From: Mastigias papua
Lineage: Eukaryota > Cnidaria > Scyphozoa > Rhizostomeae > Mastigiidae
DNA length: 64,000 bases
NCBI GenBank assembly: GCA_964019165.1
Contig: OZ025271.1
Span: 3,160,501 to 3,224,500, forward strand
Direction: 5' to 3'
A model generated the notes under the pieces. That model made no database searches. It had not been told where the DNA came from and was given only the letters and a program-made list of their open reading frames with translations. A program made the translations under genes and the position numbers. Within the stretch, counting starts at the first letter, position 1. Each line of letters starts with the position of its first letter. This document shows positions 10,961 to 23,499 of this stretch, in pieces.

Positions 10961-12418
10961 ATTGAACCCCATACCCAGGAAAGGATGGGCTAGTCCCAGT
11001 GGTAAAGCGTTTGGTTGGAAAGAGCACATTTACAAGACCAGTGACCAAAATTTCTCTAACAAGAGGTTAGAGACCAAGTGATTTCGTTGAACTTCCAAGT
11101 ACATCAAGGAGGAGGAGGATGAGCTGACGCACTTTCTAAAATACCGTTCAGGAAAATAGGGAATCCTGAGAAACACCTACGGATTGCTATTTGTTGACAA
11201 TACAAACAAAGGGATTATGATGTTTTATGTTTTGAGCTTACAACAGCGTGGGAAGTAGTGGGACTATTTAGATCTCCCAACGGTTACAAATTATCTTATT
11301 TTTTTAGTAATGATGTAATGATACTTAAATTAATTGATACCGTTAGTATGACTGCTGGCACGGACAAAGGTTAGGCAAAAGGCTACAAATCGAGTGTAGA
11401 ATTATTTAGCCACACATAAGCTATAGTTTGCCTGCATTAGTATTTTGATTCACCTCGGAATCAAGAATACTAAAACATCAAGAATCAAGAATTTATTATA
11501 AATCTGAAGATCTTCCTTTCATTTGACAGTGGCCAAAGAAGAGATTATAGTGAAGATTTCTGAGGAGGACTGGCATTCTACAGGTAAATGAGACTTTGAT
11601 AGGTATAGTATCTTAATTAGCTCCTGCAGAGTTTTTGTAGATATATGTAGTAATACTTAACCAGCAATGACGTATGAGTTGATATCTCCTAGTATTGGCT
11701 ACAATTTGCCCCCCAATTCCAATTGTACTTGGTTCTTAGAGTGTATGTATGGTTACAACACTCTCTTTGACTTTCTAGCAATACAATGAATGTTAATAAG
11801 CTAGGTTTCCTGTACAAGCTTCATTGTCAATATTTATCAGTTTGATTCGATTGTACTAAGGGGGAAACATACAGAAGTACTATTCACCAATATGGTAATT
11901 AAAGCCACGGAGGTGAATAAATATGAGTGAATTTATGAGTATGCGATGCACACTGTTGTATGCTTACTGAATCGTTGAATCAGAACTATCCCTTTAACAT
12001 TATCTAACTCCTCTTCGTACAATCTGCATTCTATTTTTTGTTTATTATACTTTCGAAAGGTCTTTGTCCTACCAATAATATCAATATTCCAACTACATTT
12101 GTTTAGTATTAGCACAACTTAGGTATATATGATTTTCTGTTGAACATATTTGAATTACTTCATTGCGTTTTAACTATTTGATCATAGCAATGTTATATGT
12201 GGGATCTCTATGCTGTTGTTGCAATCGTTCCATAAAATTTATCAGAGCGTCACAGTTAGGTTGACAAACAACTGAGCACCGAATTTATCCCTTTTGACAG
12301 TATGCTAATTTTCTGTGACGAGTTGGACCTTTGTTCTGTTGGACTTTTTGAACATGCATGGTATTAAATGTCGTGTATCTTTCTATAATTACTATCTTTC
12401 TTGCAATTCAAGTTCATT
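10961..12418. other. Unassigned AT-rich stretch
   Basis: No ORF of note, no recognisable domain and no strong tandem or inverted repeat apart from short self-similarities around 11450-11500 (AATCAAGAAT repeats). Confidence 0.5.
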
Positions 12419-12485
12419 GCATACGCTACATAAGCGGAAGTAGCATTGATTGATTTATTTATGGAGTCCATAGTTACGTGGTAGC
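12419..12485 (+). repeat. Left terminal inverted repeat of the two-gene transposon
   Basis: Pairs with 15718-15782 in inverted orientation. Shared blocks include TACGCTA, AAGTAGC and TACGTGG. The partner TIR lies just outside the THAP coding. Confidence 0.68.
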
Positions 12486-12659
12486 AACATACGTTTTAGC
12501 AATGGTGATATCACAATAAGTATTGAGCTTGTCTGGACTATTGCAGTATCTTAGGGAGGACCCAAACGTTGTTAGTAAAGGAGAAGTAAAGTTCGAGTGT
12601 GGTTTTGTTTTAGAAGTATCTATTCATGGTGTATAGATATCGGCAAGGGTAAGAGCGTC

Positions 12660-13766
12660 TATGAAGGATCATTCATACAAAGTAGGCCTAGGTGTTGATG
12701 AAATTGAAACATCCATTCTGCATCCTGTGAATGTGTGAGAGGAAACTGGCTCTGTAGTAACATGGCAGCTACATCGATTTATATCAATAAAAAAGGATTT
12801 CGAAGACCAGTATGCCAAACAATTGGATAGCATGCCCAAGAAAGGCAGGAAAGCAAGACATAGGTAGCAAAACGATGAGTAACATTTTTGAAACCCCAAA
12901 GCCAGAGTATTCTGCAACAAGCCAAGCAGTCACGCAGGAAGATAGAAACTTTTTCAGGGCACAATTAACCCAAAGGGGTGTTTACTGCTCATTTCAATGA
13001 ATTTTATCCCCAGAAAATGTGGAAGAAAAGGTATATTCACTTCCCCCCTCTAATTGAAGATCTCCTCCCCCTATTTATAGAAGATAAAAACGCATTCAAT
13101 GACAGAGCCGAAGTGACCAATGAGCTACAGAAATGGATCTCCGATAACAGTTAAAGTCAGAGAAAGAGCCAATACTGGGGGATGTATTGCAGGCAGAGAT
13201 TAATGGGTAGTAATTTTGGTCAGGTAATTAAAGCAGCTGAAAGACATGAAGCCACTGGACACGCATACCCACGATCATTATTTATACCCTAAAAGGTAAG
13301 TATAATTTGGAAAGAAGAGATCAATTACTGTGGGGTCAACTGTATGAAGAAGAAGCCCTACAATTATATACAAAAAACAGGAAATATTTCCATGCCATCA
13401 GGACTACATCTATTTCCAAGTGGGCATCTGTGGTGCAGTCCTGATGGCATAATAGTTCATAGTTCAGCTGATACATGTGGTGCCCTAGAAATAAAATGTC
13501 CAAGGAAGTACAGGGATGCGACCATTCAAGAGATGATTAAGAAAGAAAAGACTTTAGATAAAGACCTGAACAGTTTCTACTTCACAGAAACTTTAAATGT
13601 AAACCCACAGCATGACTACTGGCATCAGTTACTTGCAGAAATGGCAGTTATTGGCGCTACATGGGCACATTTTGTGATATGGACAAAAAAGAGATTCTCA
13701 TATCTTATGTCAACAAAGATGTACATTGAGAGGAAAATCTCCCAAAGCTTTCACAATGTTATTTAA
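12660..13766 (+). pseudogene. SWIM zinc finger / YqaJ-like nuclease protein (decayed 5' half)
   Basis: The N-terminal stretch MKDHSYKVGLGVDEI (12661-12705) leads in another frame to CECVRGNWLCSNMA, a SWIM motif (CxC..CxH) whose last His reads Asn. After frameshifts comes GSNFGQVIKAAERHEATGHAYP (about 13205-13270), the entry of the YqaJ fold. An open frame at 13344-13766 then holds CSPDGIIV (catalytic Asp), ALEIKCP (ExK) and NPQHDYWHQLLAEMAVIGATWAHFVIWT, the classic YqaJ core. YqaJ proteins are lambda-exonuclease-like nucleases. In this setting the protein probably acts as the transposon's accessory protein. Stops near 13010, 13150 and 13290 mark decay. The last 140 codons remain open. Confidence 0.78.
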
Positions 13767-14249
13767 ATGATTTCCTATCATTGCCCTATACCAGAGAGGA
13801 TTAATGTTTATTTCTTTAACTTACATATGCACAATCACTATAAGAAAGCAAGTTCCTGTAAATTATGCTCTAGACAATCAATAAATTGTGTAATATTTCT
13901 AGCAAGTCAATTTCTAATCAGCCCTAGCAATTATCAGGCTCATAATGCTTCAGTTGGTAAGAGTGAAACACCTAATTCTTGAAAGGTTTCATTAAATTCA
14001 GATATATTTAATCTTAACTCTGGCAACAATCCTGCTTGTAATATAACATTCTAAATCACTTTAATGCAAAAATACTCATTCTTCTAAGACAAAGCTCACA
14101 AATTCTTATAGTTTCAAAGACATGTTGGCAGGAGTATTTTAAATTTCTTTTGGAATTATAAGTTTTTGCTATTGTTTGCATTTAAGATATAAACCAATAC
14201 TTTCATCTTAATTTTCCTAACTGAAGCCAACTGTAAAACTTGGAAACAT
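13767..14249. other. Spacer between the two convergent transposon genes
   Basis: AT-rich sequence. The short ORF at 13767-13982 has no recognisable features and is probably spurious. Confidence 0.4.
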
Positions 14250-15715
14250 GTATATTATATGCTTCTAGTTAACTACAAAGGTGCTATACAGGTGGCACCT
14301 TCTGCTTCTTGATTAAGTACTCCTGAAATTACTGGTGATTGCAGATTGACCAATGCTGCACAGACTTGAACAAACATTGTTGCTAATGGCCTAAGGTTGG
14401 TCTGAAAGGACTCTAAAATTCTATAATTTCTTGCAATCTATTTATCACATGTATCCGTGAACGAGCTATTTTCACTTAGAAGACTGCCTCTGCTTTAGTG
14501 AGCTTACTTTTTGATGCTAAAAATGCAGGTAGGTTTGGTGATACCCCTTTGGCATTACATCATAAGGAAGGAAGCCTTTATTGGCAAGAGCAGGGTCCCC
14601 AGCCTGTTAAGACAAACAAAGTTTCAATGTTCAGATCTTTCAAATAAAAACTTTTCAACGCCTTTAATATCGAATATATTTTATATTTGTACTTCAATTC
14701 ATGAAAATATGTTGATGATATAGAATTATACCTTCATATGACTCAAGTCACCACAAGCTTGTGTACCTTCTTTGTCACTGGTGCTCCCTGCATAGCCATC
14801 ACTAACAAATATTATTGACCCATTTGGAGCAACACCAGTTAGGAACTTTCCAGTTTGGAAGTTTTTATAGTTGCAGTAGGACAATGCTGCAGCATTCAAA
14901 TCCTTGTGTGGCGTAACTATCCTGCATTATGTGCATTATGTGCAATTATTGTCCTACAGATTGTAAAATCTCTAAAGGAGTCTGGAAGGCTGCCCTTATT
15001 TTTTGATAAGGAAGGTACTTTATTTAGCATCCCTCTTGTACGTAATTTCGTGCATAGCGTGCAAGTATGTCATACAAATGTTGTGGATTATTGTCCTGCT
15101 CACTCCATATCTTACTGCTAGATCAAACAGGGGAAGATCAAGTTTTAGTTTCATCAGACAAATGACCAACTGGTCCTTGTGACTAATGCTACAAACGTCA
15201 AATCCAGACCAGTATTTGAGAGGCCAGAACCTATTGATAACTGAATTGAGTGCGAGAAAACCTGTCTTTGTTATATTTGTATAATCTTTTGCCTGGGTGT
15301 CTGAAAGATTATGGAATTTAAATAGCCTTTTCTCTACATCTCTTAATTTACCAAGGGAATCTCAGTTTATTTTTCAGTGAAGGGAATGCTTCAGTGTCAT
15401 CAGAGAGAAGGCATTCTGTTTCTTCGGGATCAGATCCCATTGCAGTATTGTCACAGACAAGTTCCTTAGACCTGTCCATTTTACGATCTCCTTTGGATGT
15501 CTTCATTTGTCTCTTCTTTCCCTCATATTCACTTTCCCCTCGTAGAAATACAGAAGGAAGTACCCCGTTTTTTAACCGTTTCTTCTCAAATGTTAAAGGG
15601 GTATCAATCGAAGGTAGCAAAAAATCATCCTCTTGGAAATGTCGACTACAAAGGTATGAGTGTCTTTTAGGCTCATAGTCTTTGCGTCGTATTTGTACTT
15701 TCCATACTAATGCCT
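14250..15715 (-). pseudogene. THAP domain / DDE_Tnp_4-type transposase (decayed)
   Basis: Reading leftward from 15705, IRRKDYEPKRHSYLCSRHFQEDDF is the second half of a THAP zinc finger (C-x2-H), followed by LKNGVLPSVF as in THAP-transposase families. The first half (C-x4-C) is missing. After an acidic linker (15620-15348) come helix-turn-helix-like blocks and SFRDFTICRTII. The catalytic Asp-Cys-Thr-Glu expected next is replaced by an unrelated HNAHNAG stretch. FLTGVAPNGSIIFVSDGYAGSTSDK (about 14850-14780) carries the second Asp. Further on, ARSRIHV (about 14460-14440) lacks the usual following Glu. Loss of two catalytic positions plus stops makes it inactive. Name rests on the motif set of the Harbinger/IS4EU-type DDE_Tnp_4 family. 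Confidence 0.78.
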
Positions 15716-15717
15716 AT

Positions 15718-15783
15718 GCCACGTAGCTAGGGGACTCCGGCATAAGCCAATCAGCGCTACTTCTGCTTACATAGCGTATTGGT
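15718..15783 (-). repeat. Right terminal inverted repeat of the two-gene transposon
   Basis: Inverted partner of 12419-12485; the outermost shared bases are ATACGCTA. It lies directly upstream of the remaining THAP codons. Confidence 0.68.
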
Positions 15784-16021
15784 TGCAGAGTTTAAACCAA
15801 ACTATTTAATGACATATGATACATCTTTCTTTTACTTATATGTTACAAGTTCCTGTAATGCTCCGTTGCATTGGAGAAGAATCGGAAACACAAAAGACAC
15901 ATATACTTCCTTTGAAATGAGCAAAATAGAAGCGTATGATCTTTGAACTCCTTCACTACCAAACCAACTGCTCCCTTTTCCTACTGCTTACTGCAACTAC
16001 TTTATTACTAAGACGCCTTGT

Positions 16022-17035
16022 AGTTAAGATGAAGTGGTTATCACAATTGGTAGTGAGTGTTATGAGTTATTGCTAATTCTACTTATCTTGCTCTTAAATT
16101 TTTGCTACGATAATTCCCTGTCTGTATCACAATGATTCTTCATCCATCTCAACAGTGGGTAAACTTCTGAGTAGACTCGACAAAGGTAAGAAATAATATA
16201 ATAACCAACTAAGTCTTACATTTATTATGTTCTGCCATCAATGTCATATATCCTGTAACTGCTGTCTATTATTTATATGTAATAAAACACGGGCATGCAT
16301 TGCATATTTCAATTTATTTCGTTGTATTGGAGGTAGAGTTAATAGTTCAATATATGGAGGAAGAAATTATAGATTCAATATGCCTTTTCTTAACTGTCAA
16401 ATTCACCCTATTTCCATACAAAGGTCACTTTCAGCGTTTACAAACTGGTGGCAGTACATCTGACGTATTAATTTGCAAGTAATACAGGCTTGACTCAATT
16501 GAGTTATATTGTTCATTTTCAGAGCAGCAGCCTACTAATTAAAAACAATACATGTACTGTAACGATGATTCTATAGTTTCAGTTCTTTCTACAGATATAT
16601 TTGTTGTGCATGTAATACTGGGTGTTAGCAAAATTGATTGTATTTCTACATATGAAGTAAGGGGTGTTTTAAATGAGTTTTGGCCGGTAAGATAGCTGCT
16701 TTGCACACATACACTATGAGGTACCACGCTCAGACCTTGTGCGTATGATATCACAAGTAGCCTTCTTTATTGACAGAGGAACACTATTGTTTCTTCTTAT
16801 AGTTAAGATGAAATTGTATCCTGAATGATATTCTGTACTTTGTAATGTAATTCTGTTTATCTTGCTCCTAAATTGATTCTGCTTTTGTTGTCGGTTTATA
16901 TAAAAGTGATTCTTTATCCTTCTCAGAGAGTGCATTTGCAAAATTGTTGCAAAAGTTTCTTGATGACAGTAGATTGGGTAAAGGTAAGAAATTTTCTGAC
17001 TGTACTGTGCTTTATTGAGTATATTAACCAGTTAT
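16022..17035 (+). repeat. Duplicated exon-like module (two copies)
   Basis: Segments 16022-16230 and 16798-17035 share an ordered set of blocks: AGTTAAGATGAA, CTTATCTTGCTC.TAAATT, GATTCTT.ATCC.TCTCA.AG, a short coding-like core, then AAAGGTAAGAAAT. Each looks like a pyrimidine tract plus AG acceptor, a small exon and a GTAAG donor. The cores read as short peptides (such as FAKLLQKFLDDSRLGK at about 16935-16982). A weaker third relative lies at 18735-18800, with shreds at 20250-20310 and 20625-20660. No known protein was recognised. Could be duplicated cassette exons of a host gene or decayed repeats. Confidence 0.45.
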
Positions 17036-20000
17036 CACTGAAGCTCGTAGTTTTAGCCTTGGCCTTAGTTTCGGTTGTCCTCTTAGATGATGTACAACAT
17101 TACCATTACTAATGATTTTACTTATGCTTACCACTGCACAGTGAGCTCATAGGGGAAATAGGATCAAATATTGTTTCTCTCTCGTGGCTTTTGGCATGTC
17201 ATCAGATGTCTACTGATCTCAAATCATGCTGTTTAAGTTCATTTTGAAGGCATATAACGATGCAGATATGGCCGCCGTTATCAATGCTGACTCTTTGATA
17301 AGGGAAAAATTTCCAGTTTTATTCTATTAATCCTGAAAGCACGATAGCAAACAGCAAAGTGATCTTAGAAAGTAGAATCTGAGAAGAGTAGAAGTGAATT
17401 CAGGATGATTAGGCATACCTAGCTCTATTACAACAGTTTTCAGATGAAAAACAAATTCCTTAACGCATGCTTGGTGAAGGGGTGCTCATGGAGAACCTGT
17501 GTAATGGGAGGTCAAGGGAGGGTGGTGCACAATGTCTAATATTTTTGTAACAGATCATAGCCCAGCTTAGGGCTTAGAGATATCGATCAGAAATGTAGAT
17601 ATGAAGTTGTAGCCAAAAAATCGCTGTTGTAAATGAGCGTACATTTTTTTCCGGGGCCAAACAGGTGAGACATGAATTCTCCACAGCACCTCCGTTTCAC
17701 AATGGCGAAGTGAAGAAACAAGGTAAAAATGGAGGCCCATGATTGGATAATAATTTTATATAAAAAAATCCGCTGATTGGTCAATTACAAAATTTACTCT
17801 TGTTCTTTAAATATGTACTGTATATACCAAATTTGAACCCTAACCTGACTTCTGGAAACCTGAATAGTTAAGAAATCCAGTCCAATTTTAAACAATAAGG
17901 TGATGTAGATGATGGCTTAGAAATCAATGTCTACCTTATCAGCTATACCTTGTTGCTTCACTCCCTCCACGAAAGAAAGGTTGTAGATAGCTTGGCAATC
18001 GAAACAAAGCTCAAACGCACATTTAGCTGCTTCCTTGTCAAGTTGTCCCAAAAATAAATGTTTTTTCAGATTATTCAACCACTTTTTAAAACCTACTCCT
18101 TTTTTGATCAAGTTTGATTTAGAAAAACTGGTGAAGTAGTTTGATTCGGAAGGAAGCCTGTGAGTTACTGTGTCTCTTATCAATTATTTTTCAGTTAGAA
18201 ATGTAATTATGCCTGAAATAGCAGCAAATTTGAAAGTGAAATCAATAAGATTTTTAATGGTTTTTGGCTTTTTAAGTAAAAAAAATTCTTTTAATTCAAA
18301 ACAATTTGTTACTCAACTAACACATTTGCACTGCATTTGAGGATGGAGTGTTTCATTGTGTCATTAAATATTATTAGTGATTTGAACTAGTGACCCCTAA
18401 TTTGATTGGCTTCATCAAATCTTTGGTATAGGTGGCATCCGACTCTGTTTTCACAATCATAGTCTTACTCTCCCTGTCTAATTTCATCCTATAACCTTCC
18501 GTGGACATCTCAAGGGTTATTTAGAGTCCCAGATTATCTAGATTTTCATATTGAGAAGTGTATGGTATTGTCATTCTTTGCGTAGCTCCTGTGTCCCCCG
18601 GCCTAGCCAATGAGTCCGTTTTTCACAGTTTCGATTAGTGTTTCTTGAACCATGTTGGGTCTGCGTATTTCGCTCTCATATTGTTTCTGCCATAATTCTC
18701 GTCCTATAGCATAATGGCTCTTCAATCTAATCCGATGAATTGGGAGAGAGTGTTGCTAAACTTCTTGAAAACAGTAGATTGGATTAATGTAGGGAAATTT
18801 AGTATTTTATTTTGCAGTATTGACTATCTTATCCTAGACTCACTGAGGCCCATGTTTTTCATATGGAGTAATATTCTCTTGGTCTCTTATCTTAAATGTC
18901 AGACTTGAGCCATCGTCACAATGATTCCGAGTCATTTTTATAGTAGGAACTCATCATATACTATGAATTCAATCATGGTTTGGAAATTGTCTTACCACAG
19001 AAAATTTTCGATAATCTACTAATTGCCCCAACATAATCCACTGTTCTGTCATACAGTAGGTTCTTTCTGTGCACTGGCTTTTTCTACAGCTCTCTTCTGG
19101 TCATCCTGTCCGTCTTCTTGTCGTTGCATCCCTACTTCTCATGGCTTTCCTTCTCATTGCGGCCTTCTTCTCCTCATTGCCTCACTCCATTCTGCCTTCA
19201 TTATCTTACATGTTCTACCCTTACACTTTTCGTTTGTCTTCCCTTCATGATTTCATTCAGATGTGCTTCTCATCAGAGCAAGTAGTTGCCGATTCTATAT
19301 CATATTACCCCCAACCCCAATCCCATTCAAGCAAGCGATTTTTTAATCTGTGTGCATAAATAACACCTTAACAGATACAAACATATGGAAAATTACTCTA
19401 AAAGACTCTAGCTTTCACTGTTCTGTATCACACAACAGACATTTAGGTATCTAATCTAGTTTACTTACGATAATCTGCACAAGCCTTAAGAGTCCATTTA
19501 GTAGCTTTGAATCTAAATATGTATTCTCGAAGGAGGAACAACCATCTTACAACCCTTAAACTAGCCAATTTAGCTTCATTTCTTGAAGCAAGTTAAGCAT
19601 GTATCATTTGCCATTTAAATCTTTTCCCAAAACTATGAAAGTTCTGAACTGCCCAAAGCAAGCCCGGACACTCCCTCTAAAGACTGAAAAGTTCCTTGTC
19701 ATTGGCAAAAGCTTACGACTAGCATAGCACACTGGAAATGATATTCCATCTTATCTGTAGCTCTGTATGCTTTTGATGGGCTACAATCTGTAAGTTACAA
19801 TGCTTTGGCATTCATTTCGGTTTAAAAACGTTTTGTACTTAGTATCACAATCTCCATTTTGGTTCTTTATGTTTGATGCCTTGTTAAAATATGTTTTGAT
19901 ACCTTGTTAAAATTGCTAAATATGGCACCTAGTAGATATTTGTCTCCCATTGCTTTATATGTCTCCTCGGTAAACTGCACCGCTGCCAGTTCTATACTGA

Positions 20001-21300
20001 TCTTTTTGTGAAACACAAAATGCTGCTTTGAATGCAGATTTTTTATTCTAGATGGTGCATGAGTTTACTATAGACACATCTCTCCAGGATCTTAGAAATC
20101 ACCCGTAGCACTAATATTGGTCTATAGTGTATACATTGACTTTGGCACCCTTTGTAAACTGGTATCACTTTGGCTTTATGATATCAGTATTGAGTGGTGC
20201 AAAAATCATTTCCAGAGTCCTATAGAATGCAATTTTGGATTTCATCATTGCAGGTGCTGTTCGAATGAAATGTCATAATCCTTCTGTTTTTGATTCTATA
20301 GGAAACTTCCTGATACATCTCAAAATTTTCATGGTTTTGTTGCATGCTTTCAAAGATATCTTTGTAATAAGTGACTTTTGCTTTTCATTGATTTGTTTAC
20401 ACAGATTTTCTCTCATTTATTAGCATTCCAATTTCCAATGTTTCATTTTTCCTGACTTTAATATTAGAGTTTCTTTAAGGCACGTTATACACTTAATGTT
20501 ATGTTTTAGCCACAGACATGGTTTTTGTTTTATGGTCTTTATTGTACATGGCACATGATTGTGGTTTACGTAATAATGCTCGCTTTGGTAAACTCTATGC
20601 ATTAGTTGGAATATTACTCATAATCACTAGAGACTGGATTAATTTTCCGATACAGATAGTATTATTTTATATGGTATTTATAGTTTATATTGTTTTTAAC
20701 TTCCAGAGCAAATTAGTTTTGACTGATATTTGTTTCGATACTTGTTTCTAGTTTCATAATCACTGATATTTAATACTAATAAATAATGTCATCTTATGTA
20801 TACAGGTTGAACCTCTTCAGCAAGTATTGTTCTCAATACAATACCTATCTGAAATGTTCATAAGTTACAGGAAAGCAGTATCAATAATCACAAATAAGAT
20901 AAAGTTAATTATTATTATTAACAATTATTAATAATTTTCTGCATATATTATGACATTGGCGAATCACGTAATCACACATTTATACACTTAGGGGAAGTGC
21001 AACATTGCCCCCTCCCAATAATTCACTTAGGTTGCATAGAGAAGTGCTCAAAACTGCACTTTTTTCCGTCATTTCTGAATTGATCTTTACCCATTCTAGA
21101 CTCCTGGATTATCATTACAACGCATATATTTGGCTGATAAAACCAGGTTATATTCCTTTATATGGCAACAAGTAGTTTATTGCCTCTCTACAGAGTGTCA
21201 TTATGTAACATGTTTTGGTTAGTGGTGGTCCACAAGTTTTTCCCAATTTAGAAAATGAACTGTGGCTCAAAATGGTCTGAAAAAAATACTGGTCTAAAGA
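17036..21300. other. Largely unassigned stretch
   Basis: AT-rich, with many short ORFs lacking recognisable motifs. A pyrimidine-rich strand is seen at 19040-19270. Weak relatives of the exon-like module occur near 18.7 and 20.3-20.6 kb. No element termini were found. Confidence 0.4.
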
Positions 21301-21544
21301 ATGAGACTAGATAAGTGATCCCAACACGTATTGGTACATTTGTGGTAGCTGTGTTCCATCTACCCAATGGCAGAAAGTAACAAGCTTGTTAAAAATTTCT
21401 TCAATGCTTATTTTGTCGGTGACTTGGTTGATTATGATAGATGTGTCATAACTGTGTTTCATCATTGAGGCAGTGGAGCATTTGGAAGTGGAAGCAATTA
21501 GTATTTGGTGTCCCATTGGATTGGAGGCAGCCAAATAGACAATC

Positions 21545-21864
21545 ATTTGCATTCATCCATAATCATACTTCAACCACTTCATAGTAAGCTTGGTCTCATG
21601 AAACGTTGTACAAAATTTCTGAATAAAATAGGTGACTGTTTTAAACTCATTAGAGAGAAGGTTAATGAGGTTGAATTTCTTGGACCTCAAACCAGACAAC
21701 TCACCAACTCCACCTTCTTTCATTCTTTTTTAAAAGTAATATCAATATTTCTTGGCAATACTGGAGATCCTGACTACCAGAGTATTGTGGAACGCATGTT
21801 GACTTGTTTTCAAGAACTTGGTTGTCATATGAGTTTGAAGGTTCATTTTTATATACATTTGTAG
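21545..21864 (+). pseudogene. C-terminal fragment of a conserved invertebrate family of unknown function
   Basis: The plus strand reads LHSKLGLMKRCTKFLNKIGDCF, then VEFLGPQTRQL, VISIFLGNTGDPDYQSIVERML and LGCHMSLKVHF. From memory this order (KLGLMK, GP.IR.L, NFLGN....Y...V..ML, LGC.MSLK.HFL) is a conserved block in many uncharacterised, multi-copy, transposon-associated invertebrate proteins. The part after the last block, usually SHLD.FP, is lost at the stop near 21862. Upstream the plus-strand reading degenerates. The minus-strand ORF at 21307-21552 is not recognised. A function should not be inferred from this fragment. Confidence 0.55.
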
Positions 21865-22620
21865 ATTAATGGCGCTTTTACCTGTAATTCAACTTTGAAA
21901 ATAGTTAAGCTGAAAGAGAATCCAATAAAAGAAAGTTTGTGTCGCCCACATTTAAGGAAAAAGAGAAGTTTTTTGAATAAGAGTATATTCAGCAAATGAA
22001 GAGAAACATTTGTTGGTTTGGCTTAGTAAATGTTTTCCTACGAAAATGTAATTTTCATTTTGCAAAAGAATTGACGTGCTAGGGGAATTCTGACTACAGA
22101 TTCGGACTGAGCATACTCAAAGTATGTTATGTGAGCATATAGTATGAAGAAAAGAGAGAAAGGCTGCGAAATGTTGTCTAGTGAACGTTCTCTTGGATTT
22201 TATACAATGTCGAACTTAGCTCACTAAGATCGCTTTCAAAAAGTCTAAGAGGGTACCAAAGTCCAAGGCGTGCTATGCATGTTTTCTGTCTATGATACCT
22301 TTGTAGTGAAGTCACTGTCAAAGCTATTTCTTCCTTCAAAGCATTACGAGAACATTCTAACCTTAAGCATCAGCTTATATTTGAATTTTATTTCGCTTAT
22401 TCGACTTAAGGCTTATCAAAGCATTGGAGTTCTAGCATGTGAACTTACTGAAGAAGGGAACTCTCTTGAAGGGCGGCCAGTTCAACGATTTACTGTATTT
22501 CTGCACTATATAGATAGCTCCCAACGTCAAAAACCATAAATTCAGAATATAAAATGATTAAGCAGAGAATAGTTCTCCCTTGCAGACGTTGGAAAAAGAG
22601 TCCTTGCACCCTCAGTGGGA
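21865..22620. other. Unassigned stretch
   Basis: One 89-codon plus-strand ORF (22270-22539) without recognisable motifs, otherwise non-coding. Nothing assignable. Confidence 0.4.
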
Positions 22621-22639
22621 TATGTAAATGAAATGAAAT

Positions 22640-23400
22640 GAAAATGCTCTGTTACTGTAGAACTGGCAATCTGGAGGTCATCTATGTAAGCATAAACGAA
22701 ATATATGCCATGGAGAACTTCAATGATGTATCACTGAAATATTCCAGCTGCATTAGGTAGGTCAACTGGCATGCAAAGAAACTCAAATAAATCAACTGGA
22801 GTAGAAATGACTGTCTTAGGACCATCATCTTGATGCACAGGAATCTGATGATATGCACAGATAAGGTAGATTTTTGCGAAAATAAATCTCCCATGTAGAG
22901 TAAAGGATAAGTCTTCAATATGAGGAATAGGATAACAATCCAGTATGGTGACTTTATTTAGAGCATCATTATCACTATAAGGACGCCAATCACCTGGAGT
23001 AGGTGTAGGTGCCATATAAAGAGAAGGTGACCAGGAACTATCAGAAGCACGAATAATACCAAGCTGAAGCATATGATCAAATTCAGATTTGGTAATCTTC
23101 AAAGGATCAGAAGCAGGCGGTGTGGAGGGCAAACAAATAATTGTCCGTTGGTGCGTACATGATGTGGTACAGAATGTTTTACCATGTAAGCATTCTGGCA
23201 TGAATGAGAAATATCAGGAAACTTTGGAAGTAAATCCGTGTAGGGTGTAAAAGGTGGAAAATGAAATACAGGATGTGATGAAGGTAGCAACTGTATCAAT
23301 GAACTGGCGATTGTGAACATCGGCTCGAATTCGATTGCAAACACCAGAAATCCGGCTCAAAGAATTTGCATGAGAATACTAATTAAATTATTAAATAAAG
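22640..23400 (-). pseudogene. Ty3/Gypsy reverse transcriptase fragment
   Basis: Minus-strand frames show FDHMLQLGIIRASDSSWSP (about 23080-23025), TPGDWRPYSDNDALNKVT (about 22995-22945), YPIPHIEDLSFTLHG, IFAKIYLICAYHQIPV (about 22880-22835), PVDLFEFLCMPVDLPNAAGIFQ (about 22795-22735) and, after a frameshift at about 22735, YAYIDDL (22690-22673), the catalytic YxDD. The domain-A Asp expected in KIDL reads Tyr, and several other consensus residues have drifted. It ends abruptly after YIDD with no RNase H or integrase. Confidence 0.85.
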
Positions 23401-23499
23401 AATATTAAAGAATTTATTTGCTCAACTATTTAAATCCATTGATAAATATGGTGAATTCAGGGTCATGGATTTTCCACCAATAGTCGAAATGGCAAATTG

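Larger units (their letters stand above)
12419..15783. mobile_element. Two-gene DNA transposon (IS4EU/ISL2EU-like) with long TIRs
   Basis: Ends at 12419-12485 and 15718-15782 are inverted copies of each other. The order ATACGCTA..TAAGC.GAAGTAGC..TGATTG...GGAGTCC...AG.TACGTGG is preserved, at about 70-75 percent identity by eye. Between them are two convergent decayed genes: SWIM plus YqaJ-nuclease on the plus strand, and THAP plus DDE_Tnp_4-type transposase on the minus strand. From memory, the IS4EU/ISL2EU group of eukaryotic transposons pairs such a transposase with a YqaJ protein; this is not verified. No clear target duplication could be read, and both genes carry stops, so the element is extinct. 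Confidence 0.7.

Noticed and set aside
10985..11060. tRNA-like sequence GGGCTAGTCCCAGTGGTAAAGCG
   Set aside because: No acceptor-stem pairing or T-loop sequence could be found around it.
13767..13982. 71-codon ORF directly after the YqaJ frame
   Set aside because: No motif and it lies in AT-rich spacer; probably spurious.
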